Shown here piece by piece: positions 17,029 to 24,885 of a DNA stretch of 64,000 nt. Position numbers and translations under genes: made by a program. The notes beneath the pieces were generated by a model. It saw only the letters and a program-made list of their open reading frames with translations. It ran no database searches and was not told the origin of the DNA. The stretch is from Trueperaceae bacterium. GTDB taxonomy: Bacteria; Deinococcota; Deinococci; Deinococcales; Trueperaceae. The stretch covers positions 85,931 to 149,930 of the forward strand of contig JAABTL010000003.1 of assembly GCA_011389865.1 (NCBI GenBank). The letters run 5' to 3'. Every line of letters begins with the position of its first letter. The first letter of the stretch is position 1.

Positions 17029-17259
17029 ATGCCCTACGGCAAGATCGAAGAGTTGCCCGACAGCGTCCGCGACAACCTCCCCGAGCACGCCCAGGAGATC
17101 TACAAGGAGGCGTTCAACAGCGCCTGGGACCAGTACGCCGAGCCGGAGGACCGGCAGGGCGATGCCGGCCGCGAGGAGACCGCGCACCGCGTCGCCTGGG
17201 GCGCCGTGAAGCAGTCCTACAAGCAGGACGCGGACGGCCGCTGGCGGGAGCTGGATTGA
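17029..17259 (+). CDS. chaB: ChaB family protein
   Basis: This 76-residue protein matches the ChaB family from end to end: MPYGKIEELPDSVRDNLPEH, AQEIYKEAFNSAWDQY and HRVAWGAVKQSYKQDADGRW. ChaB is annotated as a putative regulator of a cation/proton antiporter in enterobacteria, but its role is poorly defined and no chaA is nearby. The ATG at 17029 has GAGAGGGGAAG upstream; longer frames would run through the promoter. Confidence 0.88.
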   Translation: MPYGKIEELPDSVRDNLPEHAQEIYKEAFNSAWDQYAEPEDRQGDAGREETAHRVAWGAVKQSYKQDADGRWRELD

Positions 17260-17400
17260 CGTCGTAGGGGCGCCGCGCTCGCCCACCGGCCGCGCGTGCG
17301 CACGATGATCGGTGCGGCCGTGGTACCCGTGGAGCGTGACGTGGTCGGCCTGCGTGGCGGAGCTCGCGCGCAGGCCGACGGCGATCGGCAGGATCTTGAG

Positions 17401-17435
17401 GTTCGGAGCGGTCAGGGCGTACGCCCGCTCCGAAC
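17401..17435 (-). terminator. Terminator-like hairpin after the locus A secreted-protein gene
   Basis: GTTCGGAGCGG (17401-17411) pairs perfectly with CCGCTCCGAAC (17425-17435), 11 pairs. It lies 25 bases beyond the stop at 17460 and would end the minus-strand transcript of the secreted/membrane pair. There is no clear U-run. Confidence 0.5.
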
Positions 17436-17459
17436 GACCGACGGACGAGTGGCCGGGCC

Positions 17460-18014
17460 CTACGGGCGCAGCCGGTAGTAGGTGCCCACCGCGTGCTTGC
17501 CGCCGATGGGTGGGCTACCGCCACAAGCATCGGCGAAGCCCTCGAGCTCGGCGGGCGACAGGGGAGTGAGCTCCGAGACGACGTACATCCCCTCGAGATC
17601 GGGGCCGTTGCCGTGGGCCATGGCCCGGCCCTGCGGGCCGTCGTCGTCGATCAGCATGGTGAAGACGCCGGTCCAGGTGCCGTCGATCGCCTCGGGGCGG
17701 ATCTCGAAGGTGCCCGACTGGACGAGGCGTCCGTTGCTCGTGTCGATGTCGGCGCTGGAGATGACCGTGCCCGTCCCCGCGTGGGCGACGTGGTCGGAGA
17801 TCACCACGCTCGCCATCTTGCGGTTCCGGACGTGCATGATCCCGTCGTCCACCCAGCTGTCGTCTTCGAGGGTCTCGCAGGTGATCTGGTAGGCCTCGTG
17901 GGGCCCTGCGACCACGCCACGATCCACCGGGTCGTCGGCCAAGACCGCCGCCAACGTGCTGAAGGCGACCACCAGCACGGCTGCCAGAGCCATCCGTGTC
18001 CACGTTCCGTTCAT
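17460..18014 (-). CDS. Secreted protein of unknown function, locus A (paralogue of 41199-41759)
   Basis: This 184-residue protein has a signal peptide (TRMALAAVLVVAFSTLAAVLA). Its mature part aligns along its length with the product at 41199-41759. Both have a Cys near the mature N-terminus, DDG-x-x-H-x-R-x-R, AGT-x-TV-x-S, P-x-A-x-DG-x-W-x-G-x-F-x-M, GNGPDL-x-G-x-Y, ACGG-x-x-PI-x-G and the end RLRP. I recognise no enzyme or binding family. The two conserved Cys could form a disulfide outside the cell. The ATG at 18014 has AAGGAGG upstream. It is the second gene of a pair with the membrane protein at 18073, divergent from a BTAD regulator. Confidence 0.7.
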   Translation of the reverse strand: MNGTWTRMALAAVLVVAFSTLAAVLADDPVDRGVVAGPHEAYQITCETLEDDSWVDDGIMHVRNRKMASVVISDHVAHAGTGTVISSADIDTSNGRLVQSGTFEIRPEAIDGTWTGVFTMLIDDDGPQGRAMAHGNGPDLEGMYVVSELTPLSPAELEGFADACGGSPPIGGKHAVGTYYRLRP

Positions 18015-18072
18015 GACGTCCTCCTTGGGTTCACCGGCGAGCGTGTCGCCAGTGCTGGACCCGAGTTGCGGT

Positions 18073-18657
18073 TCAGGGCTCGTCTGCGAGGTCCAGGCTC
18101 CACCCCCTTCGCGGCGACGCGCCGGCCCGTCGTGCGGGCCGCCCGTGGGGCCCCTCGCTCCGCGATCCGACGAGCCACAGGCACGCCAAGCCACTCAGGG
18201 CCAGGGCGATACGCTCGGGCGCAGGACCCACCATCCAGAACGGACCGGTCAGGGCCATCACCAACGGCAGGACGAGGAGCGTCTTGGGGACGCGCGACCG
18301 GGCCAGCAGCAGCATGCCGATGGTGTAGATGACGAGCGGGCCGGTTGTGGGCTGCAGGGACCCGGCGGCCGACGGCGGTGGGCACCCCACCCACGCGACG
18401 ATCGGTCGACCCACCAGTGCGTAGGCGCAGAGTCCGACGCCCGCCCATGCGGCCGGCCCGCGCCTTCGGCCGAAGGCGATCCCGCGTCGCCATGCCTGTC
18501 GGGCGAACAGTGCGCCCTGCGTCAGTAGCGCGGCCGCCCAGGCGATGCCTGGAACGGGCGATCGTGGGTTTGCGCCCGCGGACGTCACGGCGAGCGCGGC
18601 GGCAAGCCACAGGGCCGCCAGCATGGTCGGCACCCAGCGCGCGTGCGTTGCCATCAT
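18073..18657 (-). CDS. Six-helix membrane protein, DUF6064-like, with GWSLDLADEP tail (locus A)
   Basis: This 194-residue protein has about six hydrophobic helices. The segment TTGPLVIYTIGMLLLARSRV and the following helices resemble the C-terminal half of DUF6064 proteins, whose function is unknown. The last residues, RRGWSLDLADEP, are almost identical to the end of the unrelated one-helix protein at 40911-41138, EGGWSLDLKDEP. The start at 18657 follows AGGAGG with seven bases between. It is transcribed with the secreted protein and divergently from the BTAD regulator. Confidence 0.65.
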   Translation of the reverse strand: MMATHARWVPTMLAALWLAAALAVTSAGANPRSPVPGIAWAAALLTQGALFARQAWRRGIAFGRRRGPAAWAGVGLCAYALVGRPIVAWVGCPPPSAAGSLQPTTGPLVIYTIGMLLLARSRVPKTLLVLPLVMALTGPFWMVGPAPERIALALSGLACLWLVGSRSEGPHGRPARRAGASPRRGWSLDLADEP

Positions 18658-18690
18658 GCGGTTGCCTCCTGTCCCCACTCTTGCGGTGCA

Positions 18691-18720
18691 GCGTGTCGAG
18701 AGCGTGTCGAGAACGTGGAG
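18691..18720. promoter_or_regulatory. 11-bp phased direct repeats (SARP-like operator) in the locus A divergent promoter region
   Basis: GCGTGTCGAGA occurs twice in tandem (18691-18701 and 18702-18712) and a degenerate third copy, ACGTGGAGAGG, follows. This gives CGTG at 18692, 18703 and 18714 and TCGAGA heptads spaced 11 bp apart. Heptamer repeats with an 11-bp period near TCGAG are the known binding-site form of SARP/BTAD activators such as DnrI and ActII-ORF4. The site is 34 bases upstream of the membrane-protein start, the expected place for activation of that operon by the divergent BTAD protein. Confidence 0.6.
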
Positions 18721-18771
18721 AGGGCGCGGGCCCCTCCCGTGGACGGTGCGGTGAACCCGTCGCAAGATCCG

Positions 18772-18777
18772 TATGAT
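18772..18777 (+). promoter_or_regulatory. -10 element TATGAT for the locus A BTAD regulator gene
   Basis: TATGATGGGAAGCG resembles the minus-strand TAGGATGGAAGCG upstream of the locus B regulator (40794-40782). Transcription would start near 18784, about 100 bases before the ATG. Confidence 0.4.
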
Positions 18778-18887
18778 GGGAAGCGATCACAGCGGGCCGC
18801 CGCCGTGGGCCGGCCCCCCGGTGGGCGGCGCGGAGTTCCGGGGTCGGCCGAGTTGGTTCGTTCGACCCCAGGCGATGGGGGCACCGC

Positions 18888-21800
18888 ATGGCGCGTTGGT
18901 CGCTGCGCATGCTCGGCCCGTTCGTCGCGGAACGCGACGGCGCGCCGCTGCCCGGCTTCCGCTCGGACAAGGTCCGGGCCCTGCTGGCGTTCCTCGCCGT
19001 GCACGTCGACCGACCGTGGTCGCGGACGACGCTGGCCGACCTGTTGTGGCCCGAGCAACCCGAGCCGATGGCCCGCGGCAGCCTTCGGAACGCCCTGTCC
19101 AACCTGCGCCAGGTGATCGGCGACCGCGACAGCGAGCCGCCGTTCTTGCGCGTCACGCAGGCCGCGGTGCAGGCGAACGCGGCCGCCGAGCGCTGGGTCG
19201 ACGTCGACGACTTCCTGCGCCTGCGGGCGCGCGCGGGCGATGTTGACGTCGCCGACGCCGAGCCCGAGGCGGTGGCGCCGCTGGAGCGGGCTCTGTCGCT
19301 CTACCGTGGCCCCTTCCTGGAGGGTTTCGTCGTACCCAGCGCGCCGTTCGAGTCGTGGTTGGCGACCACGCGTGAGCAGCTGCAACGCGAGGCGGTGCGT
19401 GCCGCGCGCACCCTGGCGTTCACGCACGCGCGTCAGGGCGACGTGGAGGCAGCAACGGTGGCTGCCCGACGCTGGCTCGATCTCGAGCCGTGGGACGAGG
19501 CGGCGCATCGCCAGCTGGTCCGGCTACTGCTGCTGCAGGGCCAACGTGCCGCCGCACTGGCGCAGTACGAGGCACTCCGAGCGCGCCTGGCCGAGGACCT
19601 CGGGGTCGAGCCGGAGCTCGAGACGACGCAGCAGGACGAGGCGATCCGTGCCGAGCGCTCCTCGCGGTCGGTGGTCGGCCCCACGCCCGTCGCCTGGCCG
19701 GGCCTGCGGCGGAACGCGCCGGGGTCGGAGCCGGAGCCTGCGTTCGTTGCCCGCGAGGAGGAGATGCGGCGGCTGAGCGATGTTCTGGAGCACGTCGTCG
19801 CGGGTGGCGCGGGCGTCGCCTTCGTGACGGGCGAGCCGGGCAGCGGCAAGACCGCGCTGCTGGCGGAGTTCGCCCGCCAGGCCATCGTCGACCACGCCCA
19901 GCTGGTCGCCCTCTGGGGTCAGGGGAATGCCTTCACGGGCAGGGGCGATCCCTTCGAGCCGTTCCGGCACGCCGCCCAGATGTTGTCGGGTGAGGTGGAG
20001 GCCCCACCGGCCGCCGGCGCGAGCCGGGCCGAGGCGGCGCGGCGCCTGTGGCGCTGCCTGCCGTCGACACTCGACGCCCTCCTCGAGCGCGGTCCGGACC
20101 TCATCGACCGCTTCGTCTCGGGCCGGACCCTGCTCGACTTCGCCCGCCGTCACGCCGGGGTGACCGCCGATCAACTGCGCCGGCTCGAGCGGCGAGCGGA
20201 CGAATCGATGGGCGCGCCGGGCCCGCGGGCCGCCGAGCGCCAGACGGAGTTCTTCGAACAGTTCACCCGCGTCATCGGCACGCTCGCCGAACGGCACCCC
20301 CTCCTGCTCGTCTTGGACGACCTGCAGTGGATCGATCCCGGCTCGAGCGACCTTCTCTTCCACTTGGCGCGCGGGGTGGCGGGGCGTCGCGTTCTACTGC
20401 TGGGTGCGTACCGCGCAGAGGAGGCGGCGCTGCGGCCGGGCGGCGGGGGGCGCTCCCTGGTCAGCGCCGTCGAGGAGCTCCTGACGGCCGACGGGAGCGT
20501 GCGCATCGACCTGACGAACGCCGGTGGCCGGCGGTTCGTGGATGCCCTGCTCGAAAGCGAGCCGAACGCGCTGCGTCCCGCGTTTCGCCGCAGCCTCGCG
20601 GAGCGGACGTCCGGTAACCCGCTGTTCACCATCGAACTGCTGCGTGGGCTGCAACTGCGTGGCCACCTGCGGCGCGATCGGCACGGGCGTTGGGTCGAGG
20701 GACCGGCGCTGAGCTGGGACGATGTGCCCGCGCGTGTTGAGGCCGTCATCGAAGGGCGGATCGGCCACCTGTCTGCGACGTGCCGCGAGCTGCTCACGAT
20801 CGCCGCAGTCGAGGGCGAGCAGTTCACCGCCGAGGTGGCCGCGGCCGTGATCGGCCTACCGCTGGTGCATGCGTGCGAGCTGCTGAGCGAAGAGGGGGCT
20901 CGACGACACCAGCTGGTGGCGGCGCACACCGTGCGCAGCGTCGGGGGCGCGAGCCTCGCGCTCTACCGCTTTCGGCACGGCCTGTTCCAGACGTACCTCT
21001 ACCAGCGCCTCGACCCGGTGGAGCGGGCGCGCCTGCACGGTCGCGTCGGCCGCGAGTTGCGAAGCCTTTACCGACCCGACCCCGGCCGCTACCCGCGTGT
21101 GGCCCTGTCGTTGGCGCGCCACTTCGAGGCCGCAGGCCTGGCTGGCGACGCCGTGGGCGCCCACGCCGACGCAGCGCGTCACGCCCTCGGCCTGTCGGCC
21201 AACGCCGAGGCCGTTGCCCATCTGCGCCGGGGACTGGAACTGCTGCGCACGCTTCCAGCCTCCAAGGAGCGTGACCGCCAGGAGTTCGAGATGCAGTTGG
21301 GCCTCGGCCCGCCACTGACGGCCATCAAGGGGTGGGCGCCGCCGGAGCTGGCGGTGGCCTACGCCCGTGCCGAGGAGCTGAGTGCCGGCATCGACGACGC
21401 CGCGCAGTTGGTCCCAGCCCTGTGGCTACTGTCGGTGTTCCACCTCGGCCGTTCGGAGCATCAGGAGGTGCAGCGGCTGAAGGAGCGGATGAGGCACTTG
21501 GCGTGGAAGACGGGCGACCCGGCGCTGGTCGCGCTGGCCCGCCTGAACACCGCCACCTTCTTTCAAGGACGCTTCGTGGAGGCGCGTCGCCAGCTGGAGG
21601 AGGCCTGCGCGGACCCGGATGTCGGGCTGCAGCGGCAGCTCGCTCGCCGCTTCGGCATGGCGCCCGCGGTCGTGGCGCTCGCGTTCCTGTCCGAGTGCCT
21701 GTGGCTCCTGAACCGCCCGCGTGAGGCCGACCGGCGTGGGTGCGAGGCGCGCGCGTTGGCGGAGCGGATCGACCACCCGATGACGACGTGCTACGCCGTC

Positions 21801-22325
21801 GGGCGCGCATGCTGGCTCGCGGCCCTGCGCGGCGACGGCGAGGCCACCCGTGCCTTCGCCGCCGAGCTGCTTGCCGAGGCCGCGCCTCACGGGCTCGACA
21901 ACTTCGCCTCAGCCGCCACCTTCTTCGGGCACCGGGCTTCGCTGCGCGGCGGCACGGCGGCCGTCGATCTCGACGCCATGGAGGCGGCGATCGAGCGCTA
22001 CGCCGCCCGCGGGACGACCCTCAACCGTTCCGCCTTCCTTGCGCACCACGCACGGGCCTGCGGCGAGGCGGGGCAGATCGACCGCGGGCTCGCGGCGGTC
22101 GACGCGTCACTGTCCGAGGCGGAGCGTAGCGGTGAGCTGTGGTTCCAGGCGGAGGCTTGGCGCGTCAAGGGGGAGCTGTTGGGCTTACGGGCGGCGACGG
22201 GCGCGGGGCGGGCGCAGAGCCGCCGCGCCGGGCGCGCCTGCTTCGAGGCGGCGCAGCGGACCGCCCGGGGCCAGGGCGCCGTGGCTCTCGAGCGGCGGGC
22301 GGCCGCGTGCTTGGCGTCGTGCTGA
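18888..22325 (+). CDS. Large BTAD/AAA-ATPase/TPR transcriptional regulator, locus A
   Basis: This 1145-residue regulator has an OmpR/SARP-type winged helix (residues about 1-95, RSDKVRALLAFLAVHVDRPWSRTTLADLLWP) and a bacterial transcriptional activation domain made of TPR-like helices (about 100-250). An AAA/STAND ATPase follows, with Walker A GEPGSGKT near residue 315 and Walker B LLLVLDDLQWID near 475. A long C-terminal TPR region ends the protein. The architecture matches large SARP/AfsR-like and MalT-like regulators that use ATP binding and a sensor repeat domain. It is an intact paralogue of the product at 37259-40663. It is divergent from the membrane/secreted pair it probably controls. 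The yhhN-like gene follows after ten bases. Confidence 0.88.
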   Translation: MARWSLRMLGPFVAERDGAPLPGFRSDKVRALLAFLAVHVDRPWSRTTLADLLWPEQPEPMARGSLRNALSNLRQVIGDRDSEPPFLRVTQAAVQANAAAERWVDVDDFLRLRARAGDVDVADAEPEAVAPLERALSLYRGPFLEGFVVPSAPFESWLATTREQLQREAVRAARTLAFTHARQGDVEAATVAARRWLDLEPWDEAAHRQLVRLLLLQGQRAAALAQYEALRARLAEDLGVEPELETTQQDEAIRAERSSRSVVGPTPVAWPGLRRNAPGSEPEPAFVAREEEMRRLSDVLEHVVAGGAGVAFVTGEPGSGKTALLAEFARQAIVDHAQLVALWGQGNAFTGRGDPFEPFRHAAQMLSGEVEAPPAAGASRAEAARRLWRCLPSTLDALLERGPDLIDRFVSGRTLLDFARRHAGVTADQLRRLERRADESMGAPGPRAAERQTEFFEQFTRVIGTLAERHPLLLVLDDLQWIDPGSSDLLFHLARGVAGRRVLLLGAYRAEEAALRPGGGGRSLVSAVEELLTADGSVRIDLTNAGGRRFVDALLESEPNALRPAFRRSLAERTSGNPLFTIELLRGLQLRGHLRRDRHGRWVEGPALSWDDVPARVEAVIEGRIGHLSATCRELLTIAAVEGEQFTAEVAAAVIGLPLVHACELLSEEGARRHQLVAAHTVRSVGGASLALYRFRHGLFQTYLYQRLDPVERARLHGRVGRELRSLYRPDPGRYPRVALSLARHFEAAGLAGDAVGAHADAARHALGLSANAEAVAHLRRGLELLRTLPASKERDRQEFEMQLGLGPPLTAIKGWAPPELAVAYARAEELSAGIDDAAQLVPALWLLSVFHLGRSEHQEVQRLKERMRHLAWKTGDPALVALARLNTATFFQGRFVEARRQLEEACADPDVGLQRQLARRFGMAPAVVALAFLSECLWLLNRPREADRRGCEARALAERIDHPMTTCYAVGRACWLAALRGDGEATRAFAAELLAEAAPHGLDNFASAATFFGHRASLRGGTAAVDLDAMEAAIERYAARGTTLNRSAFLAHHARACGEAGQIDRGLAAVDASLSEAERSGELWFQAEAWRVKGELLGLRAATGAGRAQSRRAGRACFEAAQRTARGQGAVALERRAAACLASC

Positions 22326-22335
22326 CGGCGCCGCC

Positions 22336-22968
22336 GTGACTGCTCCCGTCCTGGCGGTCGCGGTCGGCGTCGCGGCGGCCCTCGCCGCTGCCCGTACCGG
22401 GAGACCTTGGGCGTACGGACTGGCCAAGGTCGTCGCGTCTCTGGGCTTCATCGCGGTGGCCGTGGCGGCCGGCGCGACGGGCGCCGGCTGGAGCCGCTGG
22501 GCGCTGGCGGCCCTCGTGCTGTCCGGCGTCGGCGACGCGGTCTTGGCCGTGCGTTCCCGCGGGGGGTTCGTCGCCGGCCTGGCGGCGTTCCTCGTCGCCC
22601 ACGCGGTCTACGCCGTGGCGTTCCTGATGCGTGGCGCCGATGCGTGGCCGCTCGTGGTGGCCGCGCTCGCGCTGGCGCTCGCGGCGCCGCTCGGCTGGCG
22701 CGCGCTCGCGGCCCACGTGCCGCGCGCGCTGAGACGCGCCGTCCTCGCGTACCTCGTCGTGGTGTCGGCCGTGGTGGCGACCGGACTGGCCGTCCGCGTC
22801 ACGCACGGAGCCCCGGGCCTGGCGCTCGGGGCCGTGCTCGTCGTGGGCTCGGACCTCGCGGTCGCGCGAGAGCGGTTCGGCCGGCCGGGGTTCGTGAACA
22901 AGGTGGTCGGTCTACCCGCGTACTACCTGGGGCAGCTGCTCATCGCGGCGAGCCTGGGCGGCGGCTGA
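22336..22968 (+). CDS. YhhN-family membrane protein (lysoplasmalogenase-like)
   Basis: This 210-residue protein has about eight hydrophobic helices. YhhN/TMEM86 features are visible, including a Ser/Gly-Asp pair in LSGVGDAVLAVR and a second conserved region GLALGAVLVVGSDLAVARERF. Characterised eukaryotic relatives hydrolyse the vinyl-ether bond of lysoplasmalogens; the bacterial role is not settled. It starts with GTG ten bases after the regulator stop, so it is probably co-transcribed with it. Confidence 0.72.
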   Translation: MTAPVLAVAVGVAAALAAARTGRPWAYGLAKVVASLGFIAVAVAAGATGAGWSRWALAALVLSGVGDAVLAVRSRGGFVAGLAAFLVAHAVYAVAFLMRGADAWPLVVAALALALAAPLGWRALAAHVPRALRRAVLAYLVVVSAVVATGLAVRVTHGAPGLALGAVLVVGSDLAVARERFGRPGFVNKVVGLPAYYLGQLLIAASLGGG

Positions 22969-23030
22969 CCGACGCGTCGCGGGGCCCGTCCGGCGTCGTC
23001 CGCGCCCCGCTCGAACCCGAGTGGGTCGAG

Positions 23031-23036
23031 TAGGCT
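23031..23036 (+). promoter_or_regulatory. -10 element TAGGCT before the iron permease gene
   Basis: TAGGCT is eight bases before GTG 23045. An identical TAGGCT sits six bases before the NhaP-type start at 33343, supporting a leaderless-type promoter here. Confidence 0.4.
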
Positions 23037-23044
23037 GGTCAACC

Positions 23045-24751
23045 GTGCGAACTTGGATGACGAGCCAGGCCCAACGCGGGCGCATCGCACGGTCCCTCGG
23101 CGGGGCGCGCGGCAGTGGCCTGCTGAGCGGCTGGAGCGTCGCCGTCACGCTGCTGGCGCTGCTCGTGGCGGCACCCGTATGGGTCGTGCTGAGCAGCGCG
23201 TTCACCCCGTCCGGGGACGTCTGGTCGCACCTCGCGTCGACCGTGTTGCCTCGCTACGTGCGCAACTCGCTGTGGCTCCTGCTCGGCGTCGGTTTGGGGA
23301 GCCTGGTGATCGGCGTGGGCCTCGCCTGGCTGGTGACCATGTGCCGCTTCCCCGGGAAGCGGGTCTTCGAGTGGGCCCTTCTCCTGCCGATGGCGGTGCC
23401 GGCCTACATCCTGGCGTACACCTACACCGATTTCCTGCAGTTCGCGGGTCCGCTCCAGACCACCCTGCGGGCGGTCACCGGTTGGGGGCCGGGCGAGTAC
23501 TGGTTCCCGAACGTCCGCTCGCTGGGCGGCGCGATCGCCATGCTGACGCTGGCCCTCTACCCCTACGTGTACCTCCTGTCGCGCGCGGCCTTCCTCGAGC
23601 AGTCGTCGTCGATCCTGGAGGCGAGTCGGAGCCTCGGGCGGGGACCGTGGCGGAGCTTCTTCTCGGTCTCGCTGCCGCTGGCGCGACCGGCGATCGCGGC
23701 CGGCGTCGCGCTCGCACTCATGGAGACGCTCAGCGACTTCGGCACCGTCGACTACTTCGGGGTGCAGACCTTCACGACCGGCATCTACCGCACGTGGTTC
23801 GGAATGGGCGAGCGGGTCGCGGCGGCGCAGCTGGCGGCCCTGCTGTTGGTGTTCGTCTTCGTGCTCGTCGTGCTCGAGCGGTGGCCGCGCCGACGCGGGG
23901 CGTACCAGCAGCCGATGTCGAGCCGGTACCGTGTCCTCGCCATGTACCGCCTCACCGGCCGGCGGGCGGCCCTGGCGTTCATGGCGAGCCTGATGCCGAT
24001 CGCCTTGGGTTTCCTGCTGCCAGCCGGGGTGCTGCTCACGATGGCCGTGCGCAACGCCGGGCGCTCGGTGAGTCCGGCGTTCTGGCAGTACGCGGGTAAC
24101 AGCCTGCTGCTGGCCGTGCTCACCGCGCTGTTGGCGATGGTGCTGGCGCTGGTGCTGGCGTACGGCGTGAGGATCCGCCCGAACGTCCTCACCAAGCTGT
24201 CGACGCGGGTCGCGTCGATGGGTTACGCCGTGCCGGGCTCGGTCATCGCCGTGGGCGTGCTCATGCCGCTCGGGTTCATCGACAACACGGTCGACGGCTG
24301 GATGCGCAGCGTCTTCGGGGTCTCCACGGGCCTGCTGCTGAGCGGGACGATCGTCGGCCTGGTGTTCGCCTACCTGGTGCGCTTCCTCGCCGTCTCGTTC
24401 GGAACGGTCGAGGCCGGTCTCGGGAAGGTCACGCGCAGCATGGACGAAGCGGCGGGGAGCCTGGGGCACAAGCCCCTGAGCACGCTGGTCCGGGTGCACA
24501 TGCCGATCCTCCGCGGGAGCCTCCTCACCGCGATGCTGTTGGTGTTCGTCGACGTGATCAAGGAGCTGCCGGCCACGCTGATCGTGCGGCCGTTCAACTT
24601 CGACACGCTGGCGGTGCGCGTCTACCGGTTGGCGTCGGACGAGCGGCTGGTCGAGGCTTCGGGGGGTGCGTTGGCGATCGTGTTGGTCGGCATCCTGCCG
24701 GTGATCGTGCTGAGCACGGCGATCGCGCGGTCCCGTGAACGCCGTCGCTGA
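23045..24751 (+). CDS. Ferric-iron-type ABC transporter permease with two fused membrane domains (FbpB-like)
   Basis: This 568-residue protein carries two copies of the BPD_transp_1 domain (about residues 50-270 and 330-560), each with an EAA-like loop: ILEASRSLGRGPWRSFFSVS and MDEAAGSLGHKPLSTLVRV. This fused arrangement is typical of FbpB/SfuB iron(III) permeases. The binding-protein gene follows, but no FbpC ATPase is present. The start could be GTG 23045 (leaderless-type) or ATG 23057. Confidence 0.88.
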   Translation: MRTWMTSQAQRGRIARSLGGARGSGLLSGWSVAVTLLALLVAAPVWVVLSSAFTPSGDVWSHLASTVLPRYVRNSLWLLLGVGLGSLVIGVGLAWLVTMCRFPGKRVFEWALLLPMAVPAYILAYTYTDFLQFAGPLQTTLRAVTGWGPGEYWFPNVRSLGGAIAMLTLALYPYVYLLSRAAFLEQSSSILEASRSLGRGPWRSFFSVSLPLARPAIAAGVALALMETLSDFGTVDYFGVQTFTTGIYRTWFGMGERVAAAQLAALLLVFVFVLVVLERWPRRRGAYQQPMSSRYRVLAMYRLTGRRAALAFMASLMPIALGFLLPAGVLLTMAVRNAGRSVSPAFWQYAGNSLLLAVLTALLAMVLALVLAYGVRIRPNVLTKLSTRVASMGYAVPGSVIAVGVLMPLGFIDNTVDGWMRSVFGVSTGLLLSGTIVGLVFAYLVRFLAVSFGTVEAGLGKVTRSMDEAAGSLGHKPLSTLVRVHMPILRGSLLTAMLLVFVDVIKELPATLIVRPFNFDTLAVRVYRLASDERLVEASGGALAIVLVGILPVIVLSTAIARSRERRR

Positions 24752-24782
24752 CGGCGAGGCGCGGCGGCCCGGATACTTGACC

Positions 24783-24812
24783 TTGACACTCGGGATTCGC
24801 GCCTGTCATCAT
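24783..24812 (+). promoter_or_regulatory. Promoter of the iron-binding-protein gene
   Basis: TTGACA (24783-24788) and CATCAT (24807-24812) are spaced by 18 bases. Transcription would begin around 24818-24820, at the left edge of the palindrome at 24818-24844. ACTCGGGATT (24788-24797) inside the spacer resembles the right arm of that palindrome. Confidence 0.5.
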
Positions 24813-24817
24813 GCCGG

Positions 24818-24844
24818 CAATCCTGAGTAAAGTACTTGGGATTG
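24818..24844. promoter_or_regulatory. 27-bp inverted repeat, candidate iron-responsive operator
   Basis: CAATCCTGAGTA (24818-24829) and TACTTGGGATTG (24833-24844) match as inverted repeats at 10 of 12 positions around the spacer AAG. The element lies at the predicted transcription start and 41 bases before the ATG. Fur- and DtxR/MntR-type repressors bind at such positions. It does not match a canonical Fur or DtxR box, so the regulator is unknown. Confidence 0.55.
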
Positions 24845-24885
24845 AGCCATTGGACGTCGGCCCCGCGAGCCGACGGGAGGGACAC

